Of a stretch of 64,000 nt of DNA, positions 6,114 through 14,478 are shown in pieces. How positions within the stretch are numbered: position 1 is the first letter of the stretch; each line of letters opens with the position of its first letter. The position numbers were made by a program, and so were the translations under genes. Below the pieces are notes generated by a model, which was not told the DNA's origin, did not search any database, and saw nothing but the letters and a program-made list of their open reading frames with translations. Source of the DNA: Chitinophagaceae bacterium UBA4411 (GTDB lineage: Bacteria; Bacteroidota; Bacteroidia; Chitinophagales; Chitinophagaceae); contig DGQP01000004.1 of NCBI GenBank assembly GCA_002400415.1, positions 186,001-250,000 on the forward strand, in the 5' to 3' direction.

Positions 6114-8342
6114 ATGATCATGAAAACAACCCGGTTATTATTACTGTTGCCGTTGCTGTGTGCTGTATTGCCTGTAATGGCCCAATGGACCACTTCGGGT
6201 AATGATATTTATAACAGCAACACCGGGAATGTGGGTATTGGCACCACAACGCCCGGCTATAAGTTGGATGTGAATGGAACGGCCCGGTTTTTAAATACTG
6301 TAACTGTTCCTTCACTGAAGTTTGATGATCTCACAAATAATACAACTACTTTTGGTTCTTACCTGACAATGACATTGCCGACAGGCAATTTTTTCAGGCT
6401 AAAAACCACATCTGCATCTATTACAACAAGCGCTGCTTTATCCAATTATTCCCTTTTTAAAGTGGCCGATCTATCAACACTTGTAAGCAGTAATGCTACT
6501 CAATTCGGTATTATTGACAACCGGCCAACTTTTGATATGAGTGCCGGCAGCACTTCCTTCTATGGTTACAGGTTTAAGCCAACAATAACCGGAACCGGGA
6601 GTACAGGTAAAGTATGGGCTTTTTATGCAGATAAGGGGAGTAATTATTTTGGGGATAATGTATTAGTCGGAACAACTACTGATAACGGTTATAAACTGGA
6701 TGTAAATGGGAATTTCAATTTTTCTTCTGATGGTATGATAAACGGAATGAAAATAGGAAAAGGGCTGGGTGACCTGAGTTCAAACAGCGTTTTTGGTATT
6801 AATTCCGGTAGAAATATTTCCACCGGAAACTATAATACATTTATCGGATCATATACGGGAGGGCTTGTAACAACAGGCGGATTTAATACCCTGGTTGGCA
6901 GCGATGCCGGCTATGTTCTTTCCACTGGGGCAGAAAATACAATTGTAGGAGCAAGGGCTGGTTATTCTTTAACAACCGGGGGTAATAATACACTTTTAGG
7001 CTCCTTTGCCGGTAATGTTATTAGCACAGGGTCGAATAACACGTATCTTGGCCACTATGCGGGCTCAGGTAGTCTGACTGCCGTTTATAATACCGGGATA
7101 GGGGCGGAGGCGTTAAAGGGCTTAACTTCCGGAAATAATAATACAGGGATTGGTCACAGGGCAGGGAGATTTTATGGGTCTACAGGTACTAACTCCAATA
7201 CGACTTCATCCAATTCTGTATATCTTGGTTATGAAACCAGGGCCTCTGCTGATAATAATACAAATGAAACCGTAATTGGTTATGCAGCTACGGGAAATGG
7301 ATCTAATAGTGTAACAATAGGTAATAATTCAGTGACAAAGACTGTTTTGCAGGGATCAGTGGGGATTGGTACCGCATCGCCAACGGCAAAGTTCCATGTT
7401 AACGGGACATCGAAGTTTACGGATCAGCTGCAGCTCACCAAGACTACAGATAATGCGGGTATTCCGGCCTACCTGGCCGGGTATAGCACGGGAGCCAGGG
7501 TTGATTATACTATAACAGGTGCGATTACAACCCCTAATTATCACAGCGCACAACATAATTTATTGCAATTTGGTGCCTACGGGGGGAATGTAACCTCCTA
7601 TTCTGCGGCGGCTACCCGTAGTGATCTCTTTTTGAATGATATGGTATCCACGTTACCAGGTGGTAATTATTTCAGTGCTTCGGAAAGTTTTGTAACCATT
7701 GTTGGCAATACAAATATTGGCGGAGGCGGCGTGGCCTCTGTACGTGCCGCCGCTACGATTAATGCCACTACCAGTAAATACTATGGTGTATTAATCGACC
7801 AGGTAAATGGAAACGGTACTATTACTGATAAATACGGGCTTTATCAGCTTGACGCAACTTCTAAAAATTATTTTGCCGGTAAAGTAACTATTGGCACGAC
7901 TACGGATGCTGGTTATAAATTAGATGTGAATGGGGCAACCCGGTTAAATAATTCTCTTGTCGTTAATGCGGATGGCACCGTTGCCTTAGGCACTATTACC
8001 ACTTATCCTTCGGGGTATAAATTGGCAGTGGCCGGTAATATTATTGCCGAAAAGGTGAGGGTGAAACTGCAATCATCCACATGGCCGGATTATGTATTTG
8101 ATAAAAAATACAAACTTCCTTCGTTGCAGGAAATTGAACAGTTCATCCAAGAGCATCAGCATTTACCGGGTGTGCCTTCTGCTGCCGAAGTGGAAAAAGA
8201 AGGGATTGACCTGGGTAATAACCAGGTAATATTATTAAAGAAGATCGAAGAGCTGACCCTGCACCTGATCGAACTGAATAAAAAAGTGGATCAGCTTGTT
8301 GCCGAGAATGAAACGCTGAAAAAGAAACAGCAGGAACAATAA
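6114..8342 (+). CDS. Secreted tail-fibre-like protein with YadA-like head repeats
   Basis: The protein has 742 residues with signal peptide MIMKTTRLLLLLPLLCAVLPVMAQ; ATG at 6120 is an equally possible start. Fibre units (GNVGIGTTTPGYKLDVNG, DNVLVGTTTDNGYKLDVNG, KVTIGTTTDAGYKLDVNGA) flank a central block at about residues 220-350. That block has 14-16-residue repeats of the type NTFIGSYTGGLVTTG, NTLVGSDAGYVLSTG, NTIVGARAGYSLTTG and NNTYLGHYAG, the pattern of the left-handed beta-roll head of trimeric autotransporter adhesins. The C-terminus repeats the module of the 2775 gene (AEKVRVKLQSS, WPDYVFDKKYKLPSL, HLPGVPSAAEVEKEGIDLG) and ends in a Leu/Lys/Glu coiled coil. It is probably a trimeric surface fibre. 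It converges with the gene at 8466; no terminator hairpin is obvious between them. Confidence 0.8.
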   Translation: MIMKTTRLLLLLPLLCAVLPVMAQWTTSGNDIYNSNTGNVGIGTTTPGYKLDVNGTARFLNTVTVPSLKFDDLTNNTTTFGSYLTMTLPTGNFFRLKTTSASITTSAALSNYSLFKVADLSTLVSSNATQFGIIDNRPTFDMSAGSTSFYGYRFKPTITGTGSTGKVWAFYADKGSNYFGDNVLVGTTTDNGYKLDVNGNFNFSSDGMINGMKIGKGLGDLSSNSVFGINSGRNISTGNYNTFIGSYTGGLVTTGGFNTLVGSDAGYVLSTGAENTIVGARAGYSLTTGGNNTLLGSFAGNVISTGSNNTYLGHYAGSGSLTAVYNTGIGAEALKGLTSGNNNTGIGHRAGRFYGSTGTNSNTTSSNSVYLGYETRASADNNTNETVIGYAATGNGSNSVTIGNNSVTKTVLQGSVGIGTASPTAKFHVNGTSKFTDQLQLTKTTDNAGIPAYLAGYSTGARVDYTITGAITTPNYHSAQHNLLQFGAYGGNVTSYSAAATRSDLFLNDMVSTLPGGNYFSASESFVTIVGNTNIGGGGVASVRAAATINATTSKYYGVLIDQVNGNGTITDKYGLYQLDATSKNYFAGKVTIGTTTDAGYKLDVNGATRLNNSLVVNADGTVALGTITTYPSGYKLAVAGNIIAEKVRVKLQSSTWPDYVFDKKYKLPSLQEIEQFIQEHQHLPGVPSAAEVEKEGIDLGNNQVILLKKIEELTLHLIELNKKVDQLVAENETLKKKQQEQ

Positions 8343-8465
8343 GCAGAAAAGTGAGTTTGCCAGGGTCTGCATGCAGGTTCGCATCGGACCATAACAAGGA
8401 AAATGATGATGAGAAGAATATAAAAATGCGGGGCAGTTTGCTTCACATTTTTTCATAGCATGATC

Positions 8466-9404
8466 TCACCCCAGCGTCTTCATCACCTGCCCAATCCGGT
8501 AGCCATTATGATAGACCTGCATGGTATAATCGCCTTTTTTATAATGCTCCGGTGTGAGTGAGAACAGCATTTGTTTCTGTTCGCCTTTTTCATAATCAAA
8601 TTTGATCTTCAGGGTGTATTCCCGTTTGCCTTCTCCTTTGGTATCCATGGTGCGGGATTCCCAGACCGGGCTTTGCAGCACTTCACCATCCGGGCCGGTA
8701 ATGATCACATAGACCTCTGCATTGCTGTACTGGTTCACATTATTCTGCAATAAAAAAGAGAGAACGAATTTTTCGGCTTTTTTAGCCTGCGTGGTTTCGG
8801 TTTCTTTCCCGTTTTTTACGGTCATGGCATTCAGCCTTAGTTCAGAGGCCACGAATACAGAAGCCAGGTTGATCTTTTCCCGCAGGGCCCGGTTCTCTTC
8901 ATCCACTTTGGCCATATTCTGTTGCAGGCTGCTCATATTCCCGTTCAGTTGTTCCATCAGTCCCGTGAGTCTTTTCTTCTCCTCTTCCATGGAATTGTTC
9001 CTCGCCCGCAGGTCATCCACCAGCAATTGCAGTTCGCTTATTTTCAACCGGGCCAGGGTCAGTTCTTCCCTTGTTATACCCCTTTTGCTGAGTATGGCAT
9101 TGATCTCGCTGCGCAGGTTTTTGATCTGGGCCACTTTGGCGCCCAGTTCTGATTGCAGGGAATTGACACTGCCATTGGCAGAATCTAATTTCATATCCAG
9201 GTCAGTGATGGTAACGGCATAGATCTTTTGCAGGGAATCCTTCACGGCTTCGGCCACCGCAATAGAATCTTTGATATAAACCTCCGTTCTCCGCTTGCTG
9301 TATTGGGTCTTGTCATAAAGATGATAGACCCAGGTAAAAACAAGGCCGGTGGACAGCAATACCAGTAACAACGACTTCATATCTCTCATCGGGTTTGCCC
9401 TCAT
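8466..9404 (-). CDS. Membrane-anchored coiled-coil protein, paralogue of 15991
   Basis: The protein has 312 residues. There is a short cytoplasmic N-terminus, one membrane segment (LLLVLLSTGLVFTWVYHLYD), then a long coiled coil (about residues 35-175) and a C-terminal beta domain with VYVIITGPDGEVL and KKGDYTMQVYHNGYRIG. Order, length and end motif match the gene at 15991-16962 (MYLIVTAPDGKTI, GNYKIEIYHNGFKIG), so the two are paralogues. The likely topology is inner-membrane anchored with the domain in the periplasm. Function is unknown; the shape suggests a scaffold. Conservation in other Bacteroidota is my expectation, not tested. It is separated from the efflux operon by that operon's terminator, so it is its own transcription unit. 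Confidence 0.75.
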   Translation of the reverse strand: MRANPMRDMKSLLLVLLSTGLVFTWVYHLYDKTQYSKRRTEVYIKDSIAVAEAVKDSLQKIYAVTITDLDMKLDSANGSVNSLQSELGAKVAQIKNLRSEINAILSKRGITREELTLARLKISELQLLVDDLRARNNSMEEEKKRLTGLMEQLNGNMSSLQQNMAKVDEENRALREKINLASVFVASELRLNAMTVKNGKETETTQAKKAEKFVLSFLLQNNVNQYSNAEVYVIITGPDGEVLQSPVWESRTMDTKGEGKREYTLKIKFDYEKGEQKQMLFSLTPEHYKKGDYTMQVYHNGYRIGQVMKTLG

Positions 9405-9504
9405 TGATTTTGGCGTTCAAACTAAGTAATATATGCCGTTGCCCCTTAAAAAAGAGTCCACAATGTGGAAAACAGGTGAACAGCGGTGCCCCGGCAGCAG
9501 GCAT

Positions 9505-9547
9505 AAAAAAGCGGCCTTACCGGTAAAGGGAATTACCGGCAGGCCGC
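9505..9547 (-). terminator. Intrinsic terminator of the efflux operon
   Basis: Read on the minus strand, GCGGCCTGCCGGTAA pairs with TTACCGGTAAGGCCGC (one small internal mismatch/bulge) around TTCCCT and is followed by six T. It lies 17 bp after the DUF2892 stop codon and closes the operon begun at 15819. Confidence 0.85.
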
Positions 9548-9564
9548 TGCAGAGGATCAGTATG

Positions 9565-9744
9565 CTATACGCCGGCTTTCTTCAATATGGATTCCAGGGG
9601 ACAGAACCTGGTAAAAGAGGATTGAAGCAGGTTCAGCCCTACAAAAGCACCCAGTAACAGCCAGTTGGTATGAACAAAGTAAGCTAATGCAATACTGGTC
9701 AAAACCAATGTGCCTGCTACGGCGCGGATTATTCTTTCTCTCAT
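9565..9744 (-). CDS. DUF2892-type small inner-membrane protein
   Basis: This gene has only 59 codons and is easily missed by length cut-offs. Start ATG is at 9742-9744 and the stop TAG at 9565-9567. The protein begins MRERIIRAVAGTLVLTSIAL and has two hydrophobic segments (AGTLVLTSIALAYFV and WLLLGAFVGLNLLQ). It ends in the FTRFCPLESILKKAG motif typical of the DUF2892/YgaP-like membrane domain (NLLQ..FTGFCP..). In other proteins this domain is fused to rhodanese or stands near sulfur and metal-handling genes. The start lies 10 bp after the stop of the 105-residue gene, and the terminator follows, so it is the last gene of the RND operon. Its role in the pump system is unknown. Confidence 0.85.
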   Translation of the reverse strand: MRERIIRAVAGTLVLTSIALAYFVHTNWLLLGAFVGLNLLQSSFTRFCPLESILKKAGV

Positions 9745-9754
9745 GTGTTTTATT

Positions 9755-10072
9755 TTATAATAGTAAATAATTCGAGTCTTCCACCGGCAGGATAAAGGCC
9801 CGGACCGGGAACCGGTTACCAGCTTCTTCGTTATAGGTTTTTATCAGCCGCATGGCTTCGGCAGCTGTTTCCCCGCTGGTAAAGCTGAACAGGATCAGCG
9901 AATCATATTCGCCGTCCTTGTTGCCAAACCAGTCATCCAGCAGGTTCATATCACGTTCATCTTTTACACCGGTGGTTTCAGTAACACTGAAGACTCTTAC
10001 CCTTGCCTGGTGGAAGATCTTCATCACATCGGTTTTAAAATCCTGCAGGCAGGTTACAAAAAGTAGTTTCAT
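9755..10072 (-). CDS. Small PII-like/ferredoxin-fold protein linked to RND pump
   Basis: The protein has 105 residues, is cytosolic and lacks a signal peptide. It starts MKLLFVTCLQDFKTDVMKIF and continues with a helix, a variable loop (TETTGVKDERDMNLLDDWFG), a strand pair (YDSLILFSFTSGETAAEAM) and FPVRAFILPVEDSNYLL. The beta-alpha-beta, beta-alpha-beta order and length suit a PII/CutA-like trimer. Small PII-like proteins (for example DUF3240) are known next to metal RND pumps in other phyla, but direct family membership here is inference. The start is 3 bp after the pump's stop, so translation is probably coupled. A role as a sensor or regulator of the pump is plausible. Confidence 0.6.
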   Translation of the reverse strand: MKLLFVTCLQDFKTDVMKIFHQARVRVFSVTETTGVKDERDMNLLDDWFGNKDGEYDSLILFSFTSGETAAEAMRLIKTYNEEAGNRFPVRAFILPVEDSNYLLL

Positions 10073-10075
10073 ATA

Positions 10076-13000
10076 TTAATCATTTGCGGTTTGTTCGGCT
10101 GTTGTTTGTTGCTTTGCATATTTCTTCTTCAGCATTTTATAATAGAGCAGGGGCACTACTAATAAAGTGAGGAAAGTGGAAGTGATGGTTCCGCCCATCA
10201 GGGAGATGGCCAGCCCCTGGAAGATGGGATCAAATAAAATGATCACGGCTCCCAGCACCACTGCACCGGCCGTCAGCAGGATCGGGGTGGTTCGTACGGC
10301 TCCCGCCTCAATGATGGCCTGCTTTAAAGGAATACCTTCTTTCAGCCGGATATCAATAAAGTCAATTAATAATACTGAGTTTCGTACCATCACCCCGGCG
10401 AGTGCAATAAAACCGATCATGGAAGTGGCGGTAAAAAATGCGCCCATCATCCAGTGACCCAATACAATCCCCACCAGCGAAAGTGGTATTGCTGCGAGCA
10501 TCACTAAAGGCACAGTGAAATTCTGGAACCAGCCCACGATCAGCATATAGATGATAACGATCACCACCACGAAAGCAATACCGAGATCACGGAACACTTC
10601 ATAAGTGATCTGCCACTCGCCATCCCATTTCAGGGAAAAATTATCTTCAAACTCCGGTTGTCGTGTATATTCTTCTTTCAATAAATATCCTTCGGGCAGT
10701 TGAATATTCTTCAGGCTGTCTGAAATATTCATCATGGCATAAGAAGGACTTTCTAATTTGCCTGCCATGTCGGCTGTTACATAGACCACCCGTTTCTGGT
10801 TCTTGCGGTAAATGCTTTTTTCTTTTGTTGCCCGTTTGATCGTTACGAGGTCAGCAACCGGTACTGCATTGCCCGCCTGGCTGATCACTTTCAGGTTCTT
10901 CAGGTCATCCAAAGAAGATTTATCAGCATCATCCAGTTTCAATACAATATTTACGGGATTATAGGAGGCCGGTTTGTGTAAAGTACCGACTGTATTTCCT
11001 GATAAAGCCGCCCGTATTGTTGCCACTACCTGTGCAGGCGCCACCCCGTACCGCATGGCTTTTTCTTTGTCCACTTCAAAATCATACTCCGGCTGGTCCT
11101 CTTCCACCATCCAGTCAATATCCACCACATCGGCTGTTTTATTCAGCAGGCCCTTTACCTGCCTGGCCACTTCAATCTGCTGGTCATAATCGGGACCATA
11201 GATCTCGGCAACAATGGTTGATAATACAGGAGGGCCGGGAGGGACTTCCACAATTTTTGCGTTGGCATTGTACTTTGCCGCGATGGCTTGTATGGCCGGC
11301 CGCATTTCTTTGGCAATATCATGGCTTTGTTTTTTCCTGTCTTCTTTGCTCACCAGGTTCACCTGTATATCGGCCACATTATCGCCTCTTCTCAGGTCAT
11401 AGTGGCGCACCAGCCCGTTGAAACTGATGGGAGCAGAAGTACCGATATACAACTGGTAATCTTTTACCAGTGATTGGGTGGCCACATAACCCGCAATGTC
11501 TTTTGCCACGGCAGCCGTTTTTTCCAGCGTGGTTCCTTCCGGCATATCAATCACCACCTGGAATTCATTCTTATTATCAAAGGGCAGCATTTTAACCGCT
11601 ACTGTTTTTGTATAAAACAGGAACAGGGATAAAAGCAATATGATAACAGTCCCAAAAATGAATGTGTACCTTTTCCATCTTGTCTCCAGCAGGGGATGAA
11701 TAAAAGAACGGTAGATTTTATAGATACCACTGTCTTCCAGCCGGTGCGGTTTGCTTTCTTTATGTTCGATGCCACGTTTTTCTTTTTCACGTAAGAAAAC
11801 ATAACCGAGATAGGGAGTTAAGGTCAGTGCCACGATCAGCGATAACAGCATGGCGATAGAAGCGCCGATCGGCATCGGGCTCATATAGGGTCCCATCAAG
11901 CCGGTTACAAAAGCCATGGGCAATACGGCAGCTATAACGGTAAACGTTGCCAGTATGGTGGGATTACCCACTTCATTGATGGCATAGATAGCAGCCTGCA
12001 TGGGCGGGAGCCGTTTCATCTTAAAATGCCGGTGCATGTTTTCTGCAATAATGATGGAATCATCCACCACGATACCCGTGATAAACACCAGTGCAAACAG
12101 GGTGATCCTGTTCAGCGTATAATCCATGAAATAATACCCAAAGAAGGTGAGGGCAAACGTAACAGGAACGGAAAGAAAGACAACCAATCCTCCCCGCCAG
12201 CCCATAGCCAGCATTACAAATACAGTTACCACTAAGATGGCGATAAACAAATGCAGGATGAGTTCAGACACTTTTTCGGAAGCGGTTTCCCCGTAGTTAC
12301 GGGTTACTGATACCTGCACATCAGAAGGAATAAGCTGTTTCTTTGCATTATCCAATTGCTTTAAGATCTGTTCGGATAAGCGCATCGCATCTGCACCTTT
12401 GCGTTTGGCAATGGATAGTGTCAATGCCGGGTATTCGGAACGGAAATGTTGTTTGGCAGTATCTTCTTTGCCATAACCAAACAGAACATATTGGTTCGGG
12501 GTTTCCGCACCATCTTCAATTTTGGCAACCTGTTTCAGGAAAACGGGTTGCTGCTGGTTGATACCCACCACCAGGTTTTCGACATCTTCTGCTGTTGTTA
12601 AGAAATTGCCGGTTTCAATGGAGAAAGCTGAATCTTTACTGAGTAAGGTTCCTGCATTTGTTTGCACATTACTTCCCTGTATATGATTACTGATACTCAG
12701 AAAATCAACATGGTTCTCCGCCATTTTATCTTTATCCAGTATCACTTTCACCTGCCGGCTCCGGCCTCCAATAATATTTACATCCGATACATCCGTTACT
12801 TTCTTGATCTCGTTGGTCAGCGCTTCACCCATCTGGCGGAGTGCATAATCATCATAATTCTCACTCCATAACGTGATGCCCAGCGCAGGCACATCATCAA
12901 TAGCCCTTGTTTTTACAAGCGGCAAGGTGATACCCTGCGGCATTTTGTCCATATTCTTCATCAGTTCATTGTATAGTTTTACCAATGAACGTTCCACGTC

Positions 13001-13312
13001 TTCACCTACAAAGAACTGCACAATGATCATGGCCTGCCCTTTCATGGAAGTGGAATACACATATTCCACACCCTTGATATTGGAGATCATTTTTTCCAGC
13101 GGTGCACTGATCTTTGTTTCCACCTCCTTGGGTGTGGCGCCGGGGAAGCCGATAAAGATATCAGCCATCGGCACCTGTATCTGTGGTTCTTCCTCACGGG
13201 GTATCAGCATGGTACTGTAGCCGCCGATCAGGAGAAACGCCACCATCAGCAGGATCGTGAGTTTTGATTTGATGAACGACCTGGCTATTTTACCGGATAT
13301 TCCTTCTTGCAT
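10076..13312 (-). CDS. RND-family efflux pump, inner-membrane permease
   Basis: The protein has 1078 residues, normal for an AcrB-type pump. The first membrane helix (LTILLMVAFLLIGGYS) is followed by MLIPREEEPQIQVP, FPGATPKEVETKI and GVEYVYSTSM, as in RND porter domains. The TM4 region has GIVVDDSIIIAEN with the adjacent Asp pair of the proton relay, in the pattern of HAE-type (drug/organic) pumps rather than CusA-type metal pumps. Helices 7-12 include YMLIVGWFQNF, GIVLGHWMMGAFF and GVMVRNSVLLIDFID. It would exchange protons for substrate across the inner membrane, working with the adaptor and channel upstream. Substrate cannot be read from the sequence. It lies between the adaptor gene (47 bp upstream) and the PII-like gene (3 bp downstream). 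Confidence 0.95.
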   Translation of the reverse strand: MQEGISGKIARSFIKSKLTILLMVAFLLIGGYSTMLIPREEEPQIQVPMADIFIGFPGATPKEVETKISAPLEKMISNIKGVEYVYSTSMKGQAMIIVQFFVGEDVERSLVKLYNELMKNMDKMPQGITLPLVKTRAIDDVPALGITLWSENYDDYALRQMGEALTNEIKKVTDVSDVNIIGGRSRQVKVILDKDKMAENHVDFLSISNHIQGSNVQTNAGTLLSKDSAFSIETGNFLTTAEDVENLVVGINQQQPVFLKQVAKIEDGAETPNQYVLFGYGKEDTAKQHFRSEYPALTLSIAKRKGADAMRLSEQILKQLDNAKKQLIPSDVQVSVTRNYGETASEKVSELILHLFIAILVVTVFVMLAMGWRGGLVVFLSVPVTFALTFFGYYFMDYTLNRITLFALVFITGIVVDDSIIIAENMHRHFKMKRLPPMQAAIYAINEVGNPTILATFTVIAAVLPMAFVTGLMGPYMSPMPIGASIAMLLSLIVALTLTPYLGYVFLREKEKRGIEHKESKPHRLEDSGIYKIYRSFIHPLLETRWKRYTFIFGTVIILLLSLFLFYTKTVAVKMLPFDNKNEFQVVIDMPEGTTLEKTAAVAKDIAGYVATQSLVKDYQLYIGTSAPISFNGLVRHYDLRRGDNVADIQVNLVSKEDRKKQSHDIAKEMRPAIQAIAAKYNANAKIVEVPPGPPVLSTIVAEIYGPDYDQQIEVARQVKGLLNKTADVVDIDWMVEEDQPEYDFEVDKEKAMRYGVAPAQVVATIRAALSGNTVGTLHKPASYNPVNIVLKLDDADKSSLDDLKNLKVISQAGNAVPVADLVTIKRATKEKSIYRKNQKRVVYVTADMAGKLESPSYAMMNISDSLKNIQLPEGYLLKEEYTRQPEFEDNFSLKWDGEWQITYEVFRDLGIAFVVVIVIIYMLIVGWFQNFTVPLVMLAAIPLSLVGIVLGHWMMGAFFTATSMIGFIALAGVMVRNSVLLIDFIDIRLKEGIPLKQAIIEAGAVRTTPILLTAGAVVLGAVIILFDPIFQGLAISLMGGTITSTFLTLLVVPLLYYKMLKKKYAKQQTTAEQTAND

Positions 13313-13359
13313 ATTGTTGAATTAATTCTTGTTGTTCAAATTGATTTCAGCAGGCTGTT

Positions 13360-14460
13360 TTATTTATTTTCTTTTACGGCAACACCATTGTATAGTTTCC
13401 CTTCCGCACTTACAATGAATTTTTCATCCTGTGCCAGCCCGGAGAGAACCTCGACCTGGTCTCCAAACGTTTTACCCGTTCTTATCCAGCGCAGCAAAGC
13501 GGTGTTATTACTGCTGATCGTATAGATGCCTGTCAGCTGGTCCTTAGTTACAAGACTGCCCAGCGGAACCAGGGTAGCTGCTGTATTTCCTTTAGTAGCA
13601 GTTTTACCGGTAACGGGGATAAAAACGTTCACATACATTCCTGCATAGAGTTCTTTCTTCTCTTTTTCCGGTATGTTCAGTTTTACCAGGTATTGTCCGC
13701 CGGTAAATTGGGAGGACGGGCTGATCTCACTGATCGTGCATTCCACTGTTTTGCCAATGGCTTTCACTTCCACCTGTGCTTTATCTCCTTTTTTTATGGA
13801 GTTGATATCATTTTCACTGACGGTGGCGCTCACTTCCAGTTGCGAATTCTGTTCAATCGTTAATAAAGGCATACCTGGATTTGCCATATTGCCCTCATCG
13901 GCCATTCGTTGTGTGACCACGCCATCAAAAGGAGCTGTGAGGCTGCTGTAAGCAAGCATGGCACTTACCTCATTCCGCATTTGTGTGGCTGCTTCTAATC
14001 TTGCTTTGGCGGCGTTGTATTGCAGTGTTACATTGTCCAGCTCTTTCGCGGAGGCGCTTTGTTTTTTATACAGGTTATTGAAACGGTCGTAATCTTTTTG
14101 TGCATTATTTACATTGGCCTGTGCTTCGGCGATGGCTGCATTGGTCTGAGCCTGTTTTGCCTGTATATCCTGGCTGCTGATGGTGGCCAGTAATTGGCCG
14201 CGATGAACTTTATCGCCCACTTTTACATAGATACGGGTAATAGTTCCCATCATACGGGTGCTGATATTCGCTGTTTGCTGCGCTTCGATCTTTCCGCTGA
14301 CACTGATCCCGCCTTCCACTGTTCCGCCCGGTATGGCCACTGTTACAGGTACGGGGACGGAGTTGTCCGTTGTTGCTGCATGTTTCTTTTCCCCGCAGGC
14401 ACTGAGTAACAATAAGACGGTTGCCAGTGAAATACTCAATAGTGATTTGATGTGTTGCAT
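13360..14460 (-). CDS. RND efflux periplasmic adaptor (membrane fusion) lipoprotein
   Basis: The protein has 366 residues. A lipoprotein signal (LATVLLLLSACGEKK) places it in the periplasm on a lipid anchor. The order is typical of HlyD/AcrA adaptors: a beta-barrel/lipoyl half with GGISVSGKIEAQQTANIS and VKVGDKVHRGQLLATI, an alpha-hairpin coiled coil (AQTNAAIAEAQANVNNAQ to about 155), the second lipoyl half (SLTAPFDGVVTQRMADEG), then beta-barrel and membrane-proximal domains (SENDINSIKKGDKAQVEV; GSLVTKDQLTGIYTI). It bridges the RND pump and the TolC-like channel. It lies 18 bp after the channel gene and 47 bp before the pump gene in one operon. Confidence 0.95.
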   Translation of the reverse strand: MQHIKSLLSISLATVLLLLSACGEKKHAATTDNSVPVPVTVAIPGGTVEGGISVSGKIEAQQTANISTRMMGTITRIYVKVGDKVHRGQLLATISSQDIQAKQAQTNAAIAEAQANVNNAQKDYDRFNNLYKKQSASAKELDNVTLQYNAAKARLEAATQMRNEVSAMLAYSSLTAPFDGVVTQRMADEGNMANPGMPLLTIEQNSQLEVSATVSENDINSIKKGDKAQVEVKAIGKTVECTISEISPSSQFTGGQYLVKLNIPEKEKKELYAGMYVNVFIPVTGKTATKGNTAATLVPLGSLVTKDQLTGIYTISSNNTALLRWIRTGKTFGDQVEVLSGLAQDEKFIVSAEGKLYNGVAVKENK

Positions 14461-14478
14461 ATCCTTGTATTGATTTTA

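Noticed and set aside
2775..8342. Prophage tail genes
   Set aside because: No other phage genes are nearby, and both proteins have Sec signal peptides, which phage tail fibres lack.
2775..8342. S74 intramolecular chaperone/autoprotease domain at the fibre C-termini
   Set aside because: The C-terminal module lacks a readable Ser/Lys dyad motif and has a different conserved pattern (WPDYVFDKKY, HLPGVPSA).
9433..9657. Plus-strand open frame between coiled-coil gene and efflux operon
   Set aside because: It covers the operon's terminator hairpin and the 3' half of the DUF2892 gene on the other strand.
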